From positions 1-5,122 of the forward strand of contig CACXHI010000069.1 of NCBI GenBank assembly GCA_902767395.1: a stretch of 5,122 nt of DNA, in the 5' to 3' direction. Origin of the DNA: Oscillospiraceae bacterium. GTDB taxonomy: Bacteria; Bacillota; Clostridia; Oscillospirales; Oscillospiraceae. The notes below the pieces were generated by a model, which saw only the letters and a program-made list of their open reading frames with translations, had not been told where the DNA came from and made no database searches. Positions 1-5,122 of this stretch are shown piece after piece (the stretch's first letter is position 1; the number at the start of each line of letters is the position of its first letter). A program made the position numbers and the translations under genes.

Positions 1-201
1 GTAGTCGATGGTGGTGAGCGCGTGGTACAGGCTGAAGCGGGCGGCGTCCTTCTGGTTCTCCGCCACGGCGTCCTCGAGATCCAGCATGATGGAGTCCACA
101 CCGTAGATGTAGGCGTCCTTAATCAGGCCGGGCTTCTGCGCGCTCATAAAAATCATAGTCCGGCGCAGACGGAACCGTTCGGGCTTCGGACGAGGAATCA
201 T
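1..201 (-). CDS. citE: Citrate lyase beta subunit CitE, N-terminal 67 residues (cut by the window edge)
   Basis: CitE is the citryl-ACP lyase subunit of citrate lyase. It cleaves citryl-S-ACP to oxaloacetate and acetyl-S-ACP in the cytoplasm during anaerobic citrate fermentation. The visible part begins MIPRPKPERFRLRRTMIFMS and contains the family's first TIM-barrel strand and loop: KDAYIYGVDSIMLDLEDAVA (residues 28-47), then the QKDAAR and YHALTTIDY stretches. The acidic LEDAV motif (residues 40-44) is a hallmark of the CitE/HpcH aldolase fold. The text SAQKPGLIKD replaces the VPGNNP-type loop of enterobacterial CitE; from memory this is the usual clostridial form. The start at 201 is chosen because its ATG overlaps the citD stop as ATGA and has a GGGGAGGTG ribosome binding site 7 bases upstream (209-217). 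About 225 further residues would lie left of the window. Confidence 0.93.
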   Translation of the reverse strand, partial: MIPRPKPERFRLRRTMIFMSAQKPGLIKDAYIYGVDSIMLDLEDAVAENQKDAARFSLYHALTTIDY

Positions 202-500
202 CTGATTACACCTCCCCAGGGAATATTCGCCTGCGACTTATCGCAGCTGCGGAGCACGGCACACTCCACACGGGCCTTGATGGTGCAGTCCAGAGCGCCC
301 TTGTCCACCACGGTGACCTTGGCGTCCTTGACTTCGAGCCGATCTAAGGTTTCGAGGACGGTCTTCTTGATCTGACGGCCATACTGATTCATGACGCTGC
401 TTGTGAGAGACAGCTCAATGCCGTCGGTACCCGGCTCCAGTGTGACCATCAGATCGCTGGATTCCAGGGTGCCCGCAGTCGCGGGCTTCAGAATTTGCAT
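198..500 (-). CDS. citD: Citrate lyase acyl carrier protein CitD (gamma subunit)
   Basis: CitD is the small acyl carrier subunit of citrate lyase. It carries the 2'-(5''-phosphoribosyl)-3'-dephospho-CoA arm on which the acetyl and citryl groups ride between CitF and CitE. The product is 100 residues, the normal family length. It shows the N-terminal PATAGTLESSD motif; Ser14 matches the known prosthetic-group serine. The conserved VDKGALDC block lies near residues 65-72, followed by a KARVE helix. The start at 500 is preferred over an in-frame ATG at 545 because homology begins there and AAAGGAGGAG lies just upstream; the 545 start would add 15 unrelated residues and sit inside the promoter. 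It is the first gene of the operon, overlapping citE by 4 bases. The CitC, CitX and CitG activation enzymes are not in the window. Confidence 0.95.
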   Translation of the reverse strand: MQILKPATAGTLESSDLMVTLEPGTDGIELSLTSSVMNQYGRQIKKTVLETLDRLEVKDAKVTVVDKGALDCTIKARVECAVLRSCDKSQANIPWGGVIR

Positions 501-506
501 AAAAAA

Positions 507-516
507 CTCCTCCTTT
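507..516 (-). promoter_or_regulatory. Ribosome binding site of citD
   Basis: Read on the minus strand this is AAAGGAGGAG, a near-perfect anti-Shine-Dalgarno match, followed by six T and then the ATG at 500. It decides the citD start against the longer in-frame ATG at 545. Confidence 0.85.
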
Positions 517-535
517 ATCAAATTCCAATACAAGC

Positions 536-564
536 ATTGTAACACAGGAAATCCGTTCTGACAA
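536..564 (-). promoter_or_regulatory. Predicted sigma-A-type promoter of the citrate lyase operon
   Basis: On the minus strand, TTGTCA (559-564) is the -35 and TACAAT (536-541) the -10, separated by 17 bases. Each differs from consensus at one position. A TG one base upstream of the -10 (TGTTACAAT) makes an extended -10. The transcript would start near 529, leaving a leader of about 30 bases that holds the ribosome binding site. No leader hairpin or riboswitch is visible. Prediction by pattern only. Confidence 0.72.
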
Positions 565-593
565 GCGGTATTTTGACATTTTTGCCAAATGGA

Positions 594-621
594 TTGAAAT
601 TCTCGGAATCTCTGCTATAAT
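594..621 (+). promoter_or_regulatory. Predicted sigma-A-type promoter of the DUF2812-mrnC-rqcH operon
   Basis: TTGAAA (594-599) serves as the -35 and a perfect TATAAT (616-621) as the -10, with a 16-base spacer. TGC directly before the -10 (613-615) gives the extended form TGCTATAAT. The transcript would start near 628, leaving a leader of about 32 bases before the ATG at 660, with GGAGGAAG at 648-655 as ribosome binding site. The promoter points away from the citD promoter; the two -35 elements are about 30 bases apart, so a regulator bound between them could touch both. Confidence 0.75.
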
Positions 622-659
622 AGGAACAAACAAACGCAGGACAATTCGGAGGAAGCCCG

Positions 660-1187
660 ATGAAAGAGAAACGAACCCTTCACTATTACCGCCCCGGCAA
701 TCTGTCCGGGCTCGAATTCACGCTCAACGCGATGTCCCGCGGCGGCTGGCAGGCCGTGAAGCCGGGGCGCTTCGTCCAGCGCTATGCACAGGGCGAGGGA
801 AGCTGGCTCCACCGCTTCGACTATTGCGGCGACCGGCCGGGAAGCGCCGGGGAGATTACCTTCCACGCCGAGCGCGAGCGGGCGGGCTGGGCCCTTGCCG
901 CCTCGCGCGGGGGCTGGCGGCTCTACCGCAGGCATGCGGAGGCGGGGCAGGACGACGCCCTGCCGGAGCTGCCCGAGGGCCGGGCGCGGATTCGGGCGCT
1001 GTTCGAGCGGCGGATCGCCCGACTGGAGACGGTGCGGCGGTGGATGCTGGTGCTCGGCGCCCTGCTTTTGATCGGCGGCTATTCCTCCGCTCTGCTCCCC
1101 ATCCTCTATGCCACGGCGCTGCCGATGGCAGTCGCCCTGTTTGTGACCTATCGCATCAAATTCATGGAGGAGGGGCTGCAAAAATGA
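660..1187 (+). CDS. DUF2812-like two-helix membrane protein
   Basis: The product has 175 residues. The first ~95 resemble the DUF2812 domain: an aromatic start, LNAMSRGGWQAVKPGRF (residues 22-38), the polar strand HRFDY (51-55), then RAGWALAASRGGWRLYRR (74-91). A charged helix (about 106-127, RARIRALFERRIARLE) leads to two hydrophobic segments near 128-143 and 145-164 with a short turn between, and a short charged C-terminal tail. This predicts a soluble domain anchored in the membrane by a hairpin with both ends on the cytoplasmic side. DUF2812 proteins are common in Firmicutes, often beside PadR-type regulators, but their function is not established; no such regulator is present here. It is the first gene after the promoter, with GGAGGAAG 4 bases before the ATG, and its stop overlaps the mrnC start by 4 bases (ATGA). 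Confidence 0.82.
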   Translation: MKEKRTLHYYRPGNLSGLEFTLNAMSRGGWQAVKPGRFVQRYAQGEGSWLHRFDYCGDRPGSAGEITFHAERERAGWALAASRGGWRLYRRHAEAGQDDALPELPEGRARIRALFERRIARLETVRRWMLVLGALLLIGGYSSALLPILYATALPMAVALFVTYRIKFMEEGLQK

Positions 1188-1597
1188 CCGACTATCTGGC
1201 CCTGACCCTGACGCCGGAGCAGCTTGCCACCGTCTCCGAGCTGGCGCTGGCCCATGTGGGCGACGCGGTGTTTGAGCTTCTGGTGCGGACGGAACTGTGC
1301 TGCGCAGGCTCGGCCCGCGTCCGCGATCTGCACGCGCGCACCGTCGCCCGGGTTACCGCGCCGGCACAGGCGGCCTTTGTGGAGGCCGTTCTGCCCAAGC
1401 TGACCGACGAGGAGCTGGCCGTCTACAAGCGGGGGCGCAACGCCCATTCGCACGCCGCGCCCAAGTCCGCTTCCCCGGGCCAGTACGCCCGCGCAACCGG
1501 GCTGGAGGCCCTGTTTGGCTGGCTGTGGCTGACCGGTCGGCACGAGCGGGTCAACGAGCTTTACAACCACGGAAGGGAGACCGAACATGCCTCTTGA
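1184..1597 (+). CDS. mrnC: Mini-ribonuclease III (MrnC), 23S rRNA maturation
   Basis: MrnC is a homodimeric RNase III-type nuclease lacking the double-stranded RNA-binding domain. In Bacillus subtilis it trims precursor 23S rRNA in assembling 50S subunits. The 137-residue product has the family length. The signature ALAHVGDAVFELLVR (residues 21-35) places catalytic Asp at D27. The conserved KRGRNAHS block (82-89) and the GLEALFGWLWL helix (106-116) follow, with E108 in the position of the second metal-binding acid. The ATG at 1184 is chosen because homology starts there, GGAGGAGGGG (1166-1175) lies 8 bases upstream, and it overlaps the preceding stop as ATGA; the open frame extends upstream to 824 but that part is only a shadow of the preceding gene. 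The 3' end overlaps rqcH by 11 bases, so the two are probably translated together. Confidence 0.94.
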   Translation: MTDYLALTLTPEQLATVSELALAHVGDAVFELLVRTELCCAGSARVRDLHARTVARVTAPAQAAFVEAVLPKLTDEELAVYKRGRNAHSHAAPKSASPGQYARATGLEALFGWLWLTGRHERVNELYNHGRETEHAS

Positions 1598-3347
1598 CGC
1601 GATTTTTCTCACCGCGCTGACGGACGAGCTGAATCAAACCCTGCCCGGGGCGCGGATCGACAAGATTCAACAGCCCGAGCGCGACGCGGTGCTGCTCCAG
1701 CTTCGTACCCCCGGCGCGGGGAACCGAAAGCTTCTGCTCTCCGCCTCCTCCAACCATCCCCGCCTGCACTATACGCAGGCGAGATTCGAGAACCCCGCCC
1801 AGCCGCCCATGTTTTGTATGCTTCTGCGGAAGCATCTGGCGGGCGGACGCGTCCTCAGTCTGCGGCAGCTCCCGATGGAGCGGGCTGTGGATCTTTGCAT
1901 CGAAAGCGCCGACGAGCTGGGTGTTCTGAGCGAGAAGCACCTGTTTTTGGAGCTGATGGGCCGCAATTCCAACCTGATCCTCACCGGGCCGGACGGCCGG
2001 ATCATTGACTGCCTGCGCCGGGTGGACTTTGAGATGTCGGAAAAGCGGCAGGTGCTCCCCGGCCTGTTCTACCGGGAGCCGCCCGCGCAGGGAAAGCTGG
2101 ATCTGCGCGGCGAAACGCCCCAGACCCTCCGCGCCGCCCTTGACGCCGTGGATCACCCGACGACCCTGGACCGCTGGCTCACAGACCGCTATGCGGGCGT
2201 TTCGCCGCTGATTGCCAGGGAGCTGGCGTGGCTGACCACCGGCAGGACCGACCCGGATCTGACCGCGCTGGACCGCGCGGCCCTTGCCGAGGCCCTGCTG
2301 CCTGCCTTGCAGGGACTGACGGCCCGCTTTGTTCCCACCCGCCTCCTGCTGGCAGGGGAACGGAAGGATTTTTCCTTTCGACCCATCCGCCAGTACGAGG
2401 GCTATATGACGCAGGACAGCTTTGCGAGCTTTTCGGAGCTGTTGGACGATTTTTACACCGGGCGGGCGCTTGCGGAACGGATGCGCGCCCGTACCCAGAG
2501 CCTCCACAAGACCCTGACGAACCAGCTCTCCCGCGTTCGCCGCAAGCTGGCCAATCAGGAGAAGGAGCTGGAGGCAACCTATGACCGGGAGCGCCTGCGC
2601 CAGCTCGGAGACATTGTGACCGCCAACCTCCATCTGATCCAGCGCGGGCAGGCCCGGCTCGTCGCCGCGGACTTTTACGACCCCGAAATGCGGCGGATCG
2701 AGATTCCCCTGAACGTCACCCTCTCTCCGCAGCAAAACGCCGCGAAGTTCTATAAGGATTACAATAAGGCCAAGCACGCCGAGAAATTTTTGACCGAGCA
2801 GCTCGTACTGGGCCGCACGGAGGAAACCTATCTGGCCTCCGTGCTGGAGGCGCTGTCCCGCGCCGAGAGCGAGCGGGATATTGCCGACATCCGGGCGGAG
2901 CTGACGGAGGGCGGATATCTGCGCCAGACTGACCGGAAAAAGCAGATGAAGACGCCGCCTTCGAAGCCGATGGAATTCCGCTCGTCAGACGGGTTTCAGA
3001 TTCTGGTGGGTCGCAACAACCGGCAGAACGACCTGCTGACGACGAAGCTGGCCTATAAGACCGACCTCTGGCTCCATGTGCAGAAGGCGCACGGCAGTCA
3101 CGTGATCATTGCCTGCGCCGGTGCGTCCGTTCCCGATCAGACGATTACCGAGGCGGCGGAGCTGGCAGTCTGGTACTCGCAGGCCCGTCAGGGGCACAAC
3201 GTCCCGGTGGACCTCTGCCCGGTGCGGCAGGTCAAGAAGCCTGCCGGCGCCAAGCCGGGGATGGTGGTCTATGAAAACTACCGCACCGTGTTCGTCACCG
3301 CAGACGAAGCGCTGCCGGACCGCCTCTCCCGCCGGGGCGCGGACTGA
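1587..3347 (+). CDS. rqcH: RqcH, NFACT-family ribosome quality control protein (older name: fibronectin-binding protein FbpA)
   Basis: RqcH binds 50S subunits blocked by peptidyl-tRNA and recruits alanyl-tRNA to add C-terminal poly-Ala tails that mark the stalled peptide for ClpXP; it is the bacterial Rqc2/NEMF. The 586 residues match the family (570 in B. subtilis). The NFACT-N region spans about 1-300, with PPMFCMLLRKHL (73-84) and LELMGRNSNLILT (121-133). A first coiled-coil arm is near 303-345 and a second helical hairpin near 380-445. The C-terminal NFACT-R domain (about 459-560) has DGFQILVGRNN, WLHVQKAHGSHVII (495-508) and KPAGAKPGMV (551-560). The B. subtilis D97-R98 pair needed for tRNA recruitment aligns with E98-R99 here. 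Ribosome binding site GGAAGGGAG at 1571-1579. Many databases still call such proteins fibronectin-binding; no signal peptide is visible and a cytoplasmic role fits better. Confidence 0.95.
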   Translation: MPLDAIFLTALTDELNQTLPGARIDKIQQPERDAVLLQLRTPGAGNRKLLLSASSNHPRLHYTQARFENPAQPPMFCMLLRKHLAGGRVLSLRQLPMERAVDLCIESADELGVLSEKHLFLELMGRNSNLILTGPDGRIIDCLRRVDFEMSEKRQVLPGLFYREPPAQGKLDLRGETPQTLRAALDAVDHPTTLDRWLTDRYAGVSPLIARELAWLTTGRTDPDLTALDRAALAEALLPALQGLTARFVPTRLLLAGERKDFSFRPIRQYEGYMTQDSFASFSELLDDFYTGRALAERMRARTQSLHKTLTNQLSRVRRKLANQEKELEATYDRERLRQLGDIVTANLHLIQRGQARLVAADFYDPEMRRIEIPLNVTLSPQQNAAKFYKDYNKAKHAEKFLTEQLVLGRTEETYLASVLEALSRAESERDIADIRAELTEGGYLRQTDRKKQMKTPPSKPMEFRSSDGFQILVGRNNRQNDLLTTKLAYKTDLWLHVQKAHGSHVIIACAGASVPDQTITEAAELAVWYSQARQGHNVPVDLCPVRQVKKPAGAKPGMVVYENYRTVFVTADEALPDRLSRRGAD

Positions 3348-3384
3348 GCGGGGCTGCACAGACGTATACGACCATGTTATGAAG

Positions 3385-3393
3385 AAAAGGAGA
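3385..3393 (+). promoter_or_regulatory. Ribosome binding site of the downstream repeat-protein gene
   Basis: AAAAGGAGA lies 8 bases before the ATG at 3402. The frame upstream of this ATG is closed by the rqcH stop at 3345 and holds no other ATG, GTG or TTG, so this site fixes the start. Confidence 0.8.
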
Positions 3394-3401
3394 CTTGCCC
3401 C

Positions 3402-5122
3402 ATGTTGAATGAGCTTGACCGGAGCATCGACGCGCAGAGCGTCGTTTCCCTCCCCGGCGCAGGGCGGCGCACCCTGCTCTCCGCGCTGGACGGCGTGCTT
3501 TCCCTGCCGGACGGGCTGCGCCTTTGTCTGCTTGACGCCGGACGGATGGAGACGTCGGAACAGAACGAGCTGCTGAAGCAGCTTGCGGCATCGGAGGATC
3601 GGACGATCTTCGTGCTCAACAAGGCCGATCTCGTCGGCAATCCGCAGACGCTTGTGACCCGCACGCTGGATCTTCTGCGGGAGCAGGGCTTTGAAAGCCC
3701 TGAGCTCTATCTCATCTGCGCCGAGGCCGCCAAACGCTTTCGCCAGATTGGCGCGGCGGATCTGCCGCAGAAGGAGCCGATGGAGCTGGAGCTGCTGTTC
3801 AACCGGTTCCGCCCGGACGCAAACGATCTATCGGCCTTCTCCGTCACGGAGGAACCGGTCTGCAAGCTGGGGGGCCGCACGGTTTCCGCCGTGCAGCTCG
3901 CCCGCGCGCTGGAAAATACCGGCGTGCCCGCCCTCGAGGCGCGGCTGCGCGCGTTGTCCGCCCTGAAGCGGGCATGGCCGGGAATGCGCCGGACGGCGGA
4001 GGCGGAGCAGGGCAACGTTTTCGATTTGTTCGACGACGCGCTGTTCTCCACGCCGGCGCAAAGCGCCGAGGCTGTGTTCGAGGCGCAGAAGACGCCGCCC
4101 ACGGCCTCGGAGGTTCCGGTCCCCACTGCGGGGACGGCAGCCGCGCTCAGCGCGGTTTCCACCCTGGAGGAGCTTCGGGAGCTGGCGAGACGGGCGGATT
4201 GCGTCGCCCTGCATCAGATGATGACCGCTGTGCAGGCGGGGGAGCTTCTGCCCGATTGCAGCCGGGAGGCAATGGACTTTCTCTATCCCGCCTTTGAGGT
4301 GCGTGAGAAGTGGGAGCTGCAGACGCTGACCGACGATCTGGACACGCTGGAGCTGGACGAGCTGCTCCGCCGTCAGGATCGCATCAACCACAGCGTCTAC
4401 GTGCTGCAAACGAGAGCCCCCTATGCCGAGCGCATCCTTGCCCGCATTGAGCAGAAGCAGACCGAGCGGCTGGAAGCGCTGTGCGAGGGACTTGAAGCCG
4501 CAGATCTGGCCGAGGTGAAGCGGATTCGGAATCGGGTCGAGGCCTTTGAGTGCTCCGAAGTGCTCAAGCAGCCGTTTTTCGAGCATTTGGATGAGCGCGA
4601 AGACGTGCTGGGCCGGGAGGCGCTGGAGCGCTTTACCGCAGACGCGGAGGGAAAATCGGTCAAGGAGCTTCGCCGGGTGGAGTTTGCACTGGCCTCGGGC
4701 AATTGGAATCCGCGGGTTGTGGTCGCTTTTCGACACAAGATTGCCCTGCTGATCGAGGCTGCCAGCTTCCATGAGGTACAGGCGGAGCTGGTCGGACTCA
4801 ACGATATGGAGCGTAGAGAGGTTGTTGCGGTTCAGGGACGTATCACAGACAAGCCGCTGCCGCCTCGATTCACGGCCGCCGCGATGACACAGATCGACGA
4901 GCGGCTGTACCGGATGGACATGCTCCGTTTGATCGCAATGAACAACGATTTTGACCGGCTGGACTTCGCGGCAATCGACGATCTGCGACTCAAAGTCAAA
5001 TACTCCGACGCCTGCCCGGCAGCGAAAAACGCTTATCTGAAGATTCTTCAAGAGCGGGAGAAAAACTGCGCCTTAGAGCATACGTTTGGACGGGTAAACC
5101 TTGTCAGAAAACTGTTTGGGAA
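3402..5122 (+). CDS. Unrecognised large protein: degenerate GTPase-like N-terminus plus ~50-residue tandem helical modules (runs off the right edge)
   Basis: The frame is open from the ATG to the window end (573 complete codons). I do not recognise the protein. Residues 14-31 (VVSLPGAGRRTLLSALDG) line up position by position with the dynamin-type P-loop (VVGxxSAGKSTLLNALLG), but the first Gly, the Lys and the Ser are replaced (S16, R22, R23). Residues 39-78 resemble the later strands of a GTPase, ending in an intact G4 motif, FVLNKADLV (N73-D76), with a possible G5-like CAEAA near 103-107. Only ~50 residues separate G1 and G4, so the G2 and G3 switches appear absent. A charged region follows, then an Ala/Pro/Thr-rich linker (about 200-252), then six diverged modules of 50-52 residues (253-556) with another beginning. 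No signal peptide or membrane segment is visible. It probably belongs to the same transcript as rqcH, 54 bases upstream. Whether it binds nucleotide is doubtful; a scaffold or adaptor role is inference. Confidence 0.88.
   Translation, partial: MLNELDRSIDAQSVVSLPGAGRRTLLSALDGVLSLPDGLRLCLLDAGRMETSEQNELLKQLAASEDRTIFVLNKADLVGNPQTLVTRTLDLLREQGFESPELYLICAEAAKRFRQIGAADLPQKEPMELELLFNRFRPDANDLSAFSVTEEPVCKLGGRTVSAVQLARALENTGVPALEARLRALSALKRAWPGMRRTAEAEQGNVFDLFDDALFSTPAQSAEAVFEAQKTPPTASEVPVPTAGTAAALSAVSTLEELRELARRADCVALHQMMTAVQAGELLPDCSREAMDFLYPAFEVREKWELQTLTDDLDTLELDELLRRQDRINHSVYVLQTRAPYAERILARIEQKQTERLEALCEGLEAADLAEVKRIRNRVEAFECSEVLKQPFFEHLDEREDVLGREALERFTADAEGKSVKELRRVEFALASGNWNPRVVVAFRHKIALLIEAASFHEVQAELVGLNDMERREVVAVQGRITDKPLPPRFTAAAMTQIDERLYRMDMLRLIAMNNDFDRLDFAAIDDLRLKVKYSDACPAAKNAYLKILQEREKNCALEHTFGRVNLVRKLFG
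4158..5069 (+). repeat. Six diverged protein-level tandem modules, about 50 residues (150 bases) each
   Basis: Aligning the protein by eye gives units at 4158-4310, 4311-4460, 4461-4613, 4614-4763, 4764-4919 and 4920-5069 (51, 50, 51, 50, 52 and 50 residues). Each begins with a hydrophobic helix (LEELRELA, WELQTLTDDL, RLEALCEGL, ALERFTADA, VQAELVGL, LIAMNNDF). A second helix follows (ELLRRQDRI, EVKRIRNRV, ELRRVEFAL, EVVAVQGRI, AIDDLRLKV), then a loop with a Pro or aromatic residue (APYAE, QPFFE, LPPRF), and a closing helix (ILARIEQ, HLDERED, QIDERLY, ILQEREK). The DNA is too diverged to show as a nucleotide repeat. The spacing is regular; the exact unit edges are my choice. Confidence 0.7.

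Noticed and set aside
22..375. Plus-strand open frame of 117 codons at the left end
   Set aside because: It is antisense to citE and citD, both clearly recognisable on the minus strand.
615..1181. Minus-strand open frame of 188 codons opposite the DUF2812-like gene
   Set aside because: It would begin inside the plus-strand gene and end in the promoter region; no domain or ribosome binding site supports it.
824..1183. 120-codon upstream extension of mrnC
   Set aside because: The extension overlaps the DUF2812-like gene in another frame, is Arg/Gly/Ala-rich without homology, and the strong ribosome binding site with conserved family start is at 1184.
1551..2777. Minus-strand open frame of 408 codons opposite rqcH
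   Set aside because: The plus strand here is an unambiguous RqcH; the antisense frame is a by-product of high GC at third codon positions.
3350..3401. GGGGC (3350-3354) pairing with GCCCC (3397-3401), and the CGTATACG palindrome (3363-3370), as a possible terminator or leader hairpin
   Set aside because: The five-base stem would enclose a 42-base loop and there is no T-run after it; the palindrome is only eight bases. Neither supports a terminator between rqcH and the next gene.
3828..5051. Minus-strand open frame of 407 codons opposite the repeat-protein gene
   Set aside because: It lies wholly antisense to the open plus-strand gene, has no clear ribosome binding site, and its translation is rich in residues typical of GC-rich antisense frames with no recognisable domain.

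Overview
The window is a GC-rich chromosomal segment with two divergent gene sets either side of a short, AT-richer intergenic region at 501-659. The gene content suggests a low-redox, gut-type Firmicute of class Clostridia, possibly Oscillospiraceae or a relative. Supporting signs are Mini-RNase III, a bacterial RqcH/NFACT protein, a DUF2812-like membrane protein, a clostridial-style CitD/CitE pair and strong AGGAGG-type ribosome binding sites. The family-level assignment is an inference from gene content and base composition; no search was run.

Left part, minus strand: citD (citrate lyase acyl carrier protein, 198-500, complete) overlaps the start of citE (citrate lyase beta subunit, 1-201, cut by the window edge) by four bases. 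They are the first two genes of a citrate fermentation operon that continues to the left. A good sigma-A-type promoter for it lies at 536-564.

Right part, plus strand: a second promoter (594-621, extended -10) drives a tightly packed run of four genes. These are a DUF2812-like two-helix membrane protein (660-1187), mrnC (Mini-ribonuclease III, 1184-1597), rqcH (ribosome quality control, tRNA-recruiting NFACT protein, 1587-3347), and a long gene of unknown function running off the right edge (3402-5122). The first three overlap by 4 and 11 bases, so translational coupling is likely; the fourth follows after 54 bases with its own strong ribosome binding site.

The most unusual item is the last gene. 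Its N-terminus looks like a dynamin-type GTPase domain that keeps a damaged P-loop and an intact NKAD motif but lacks the stretch that normally holds the G2 and G3 switches. After an Ala/Pro/Thr-rich linker come at least six diverged tandem modules of about 50 residues, predicted helical, reaching almost to the window edge. I do not recognise it as a characterised family. Its place behind mrnC and rqcH makes a link to ribosome maturation or stalled-ribosome rescue possible but unproven.

No tRNA, rRNA, CRISPR, insertion sequence or convincing terminator was seen.
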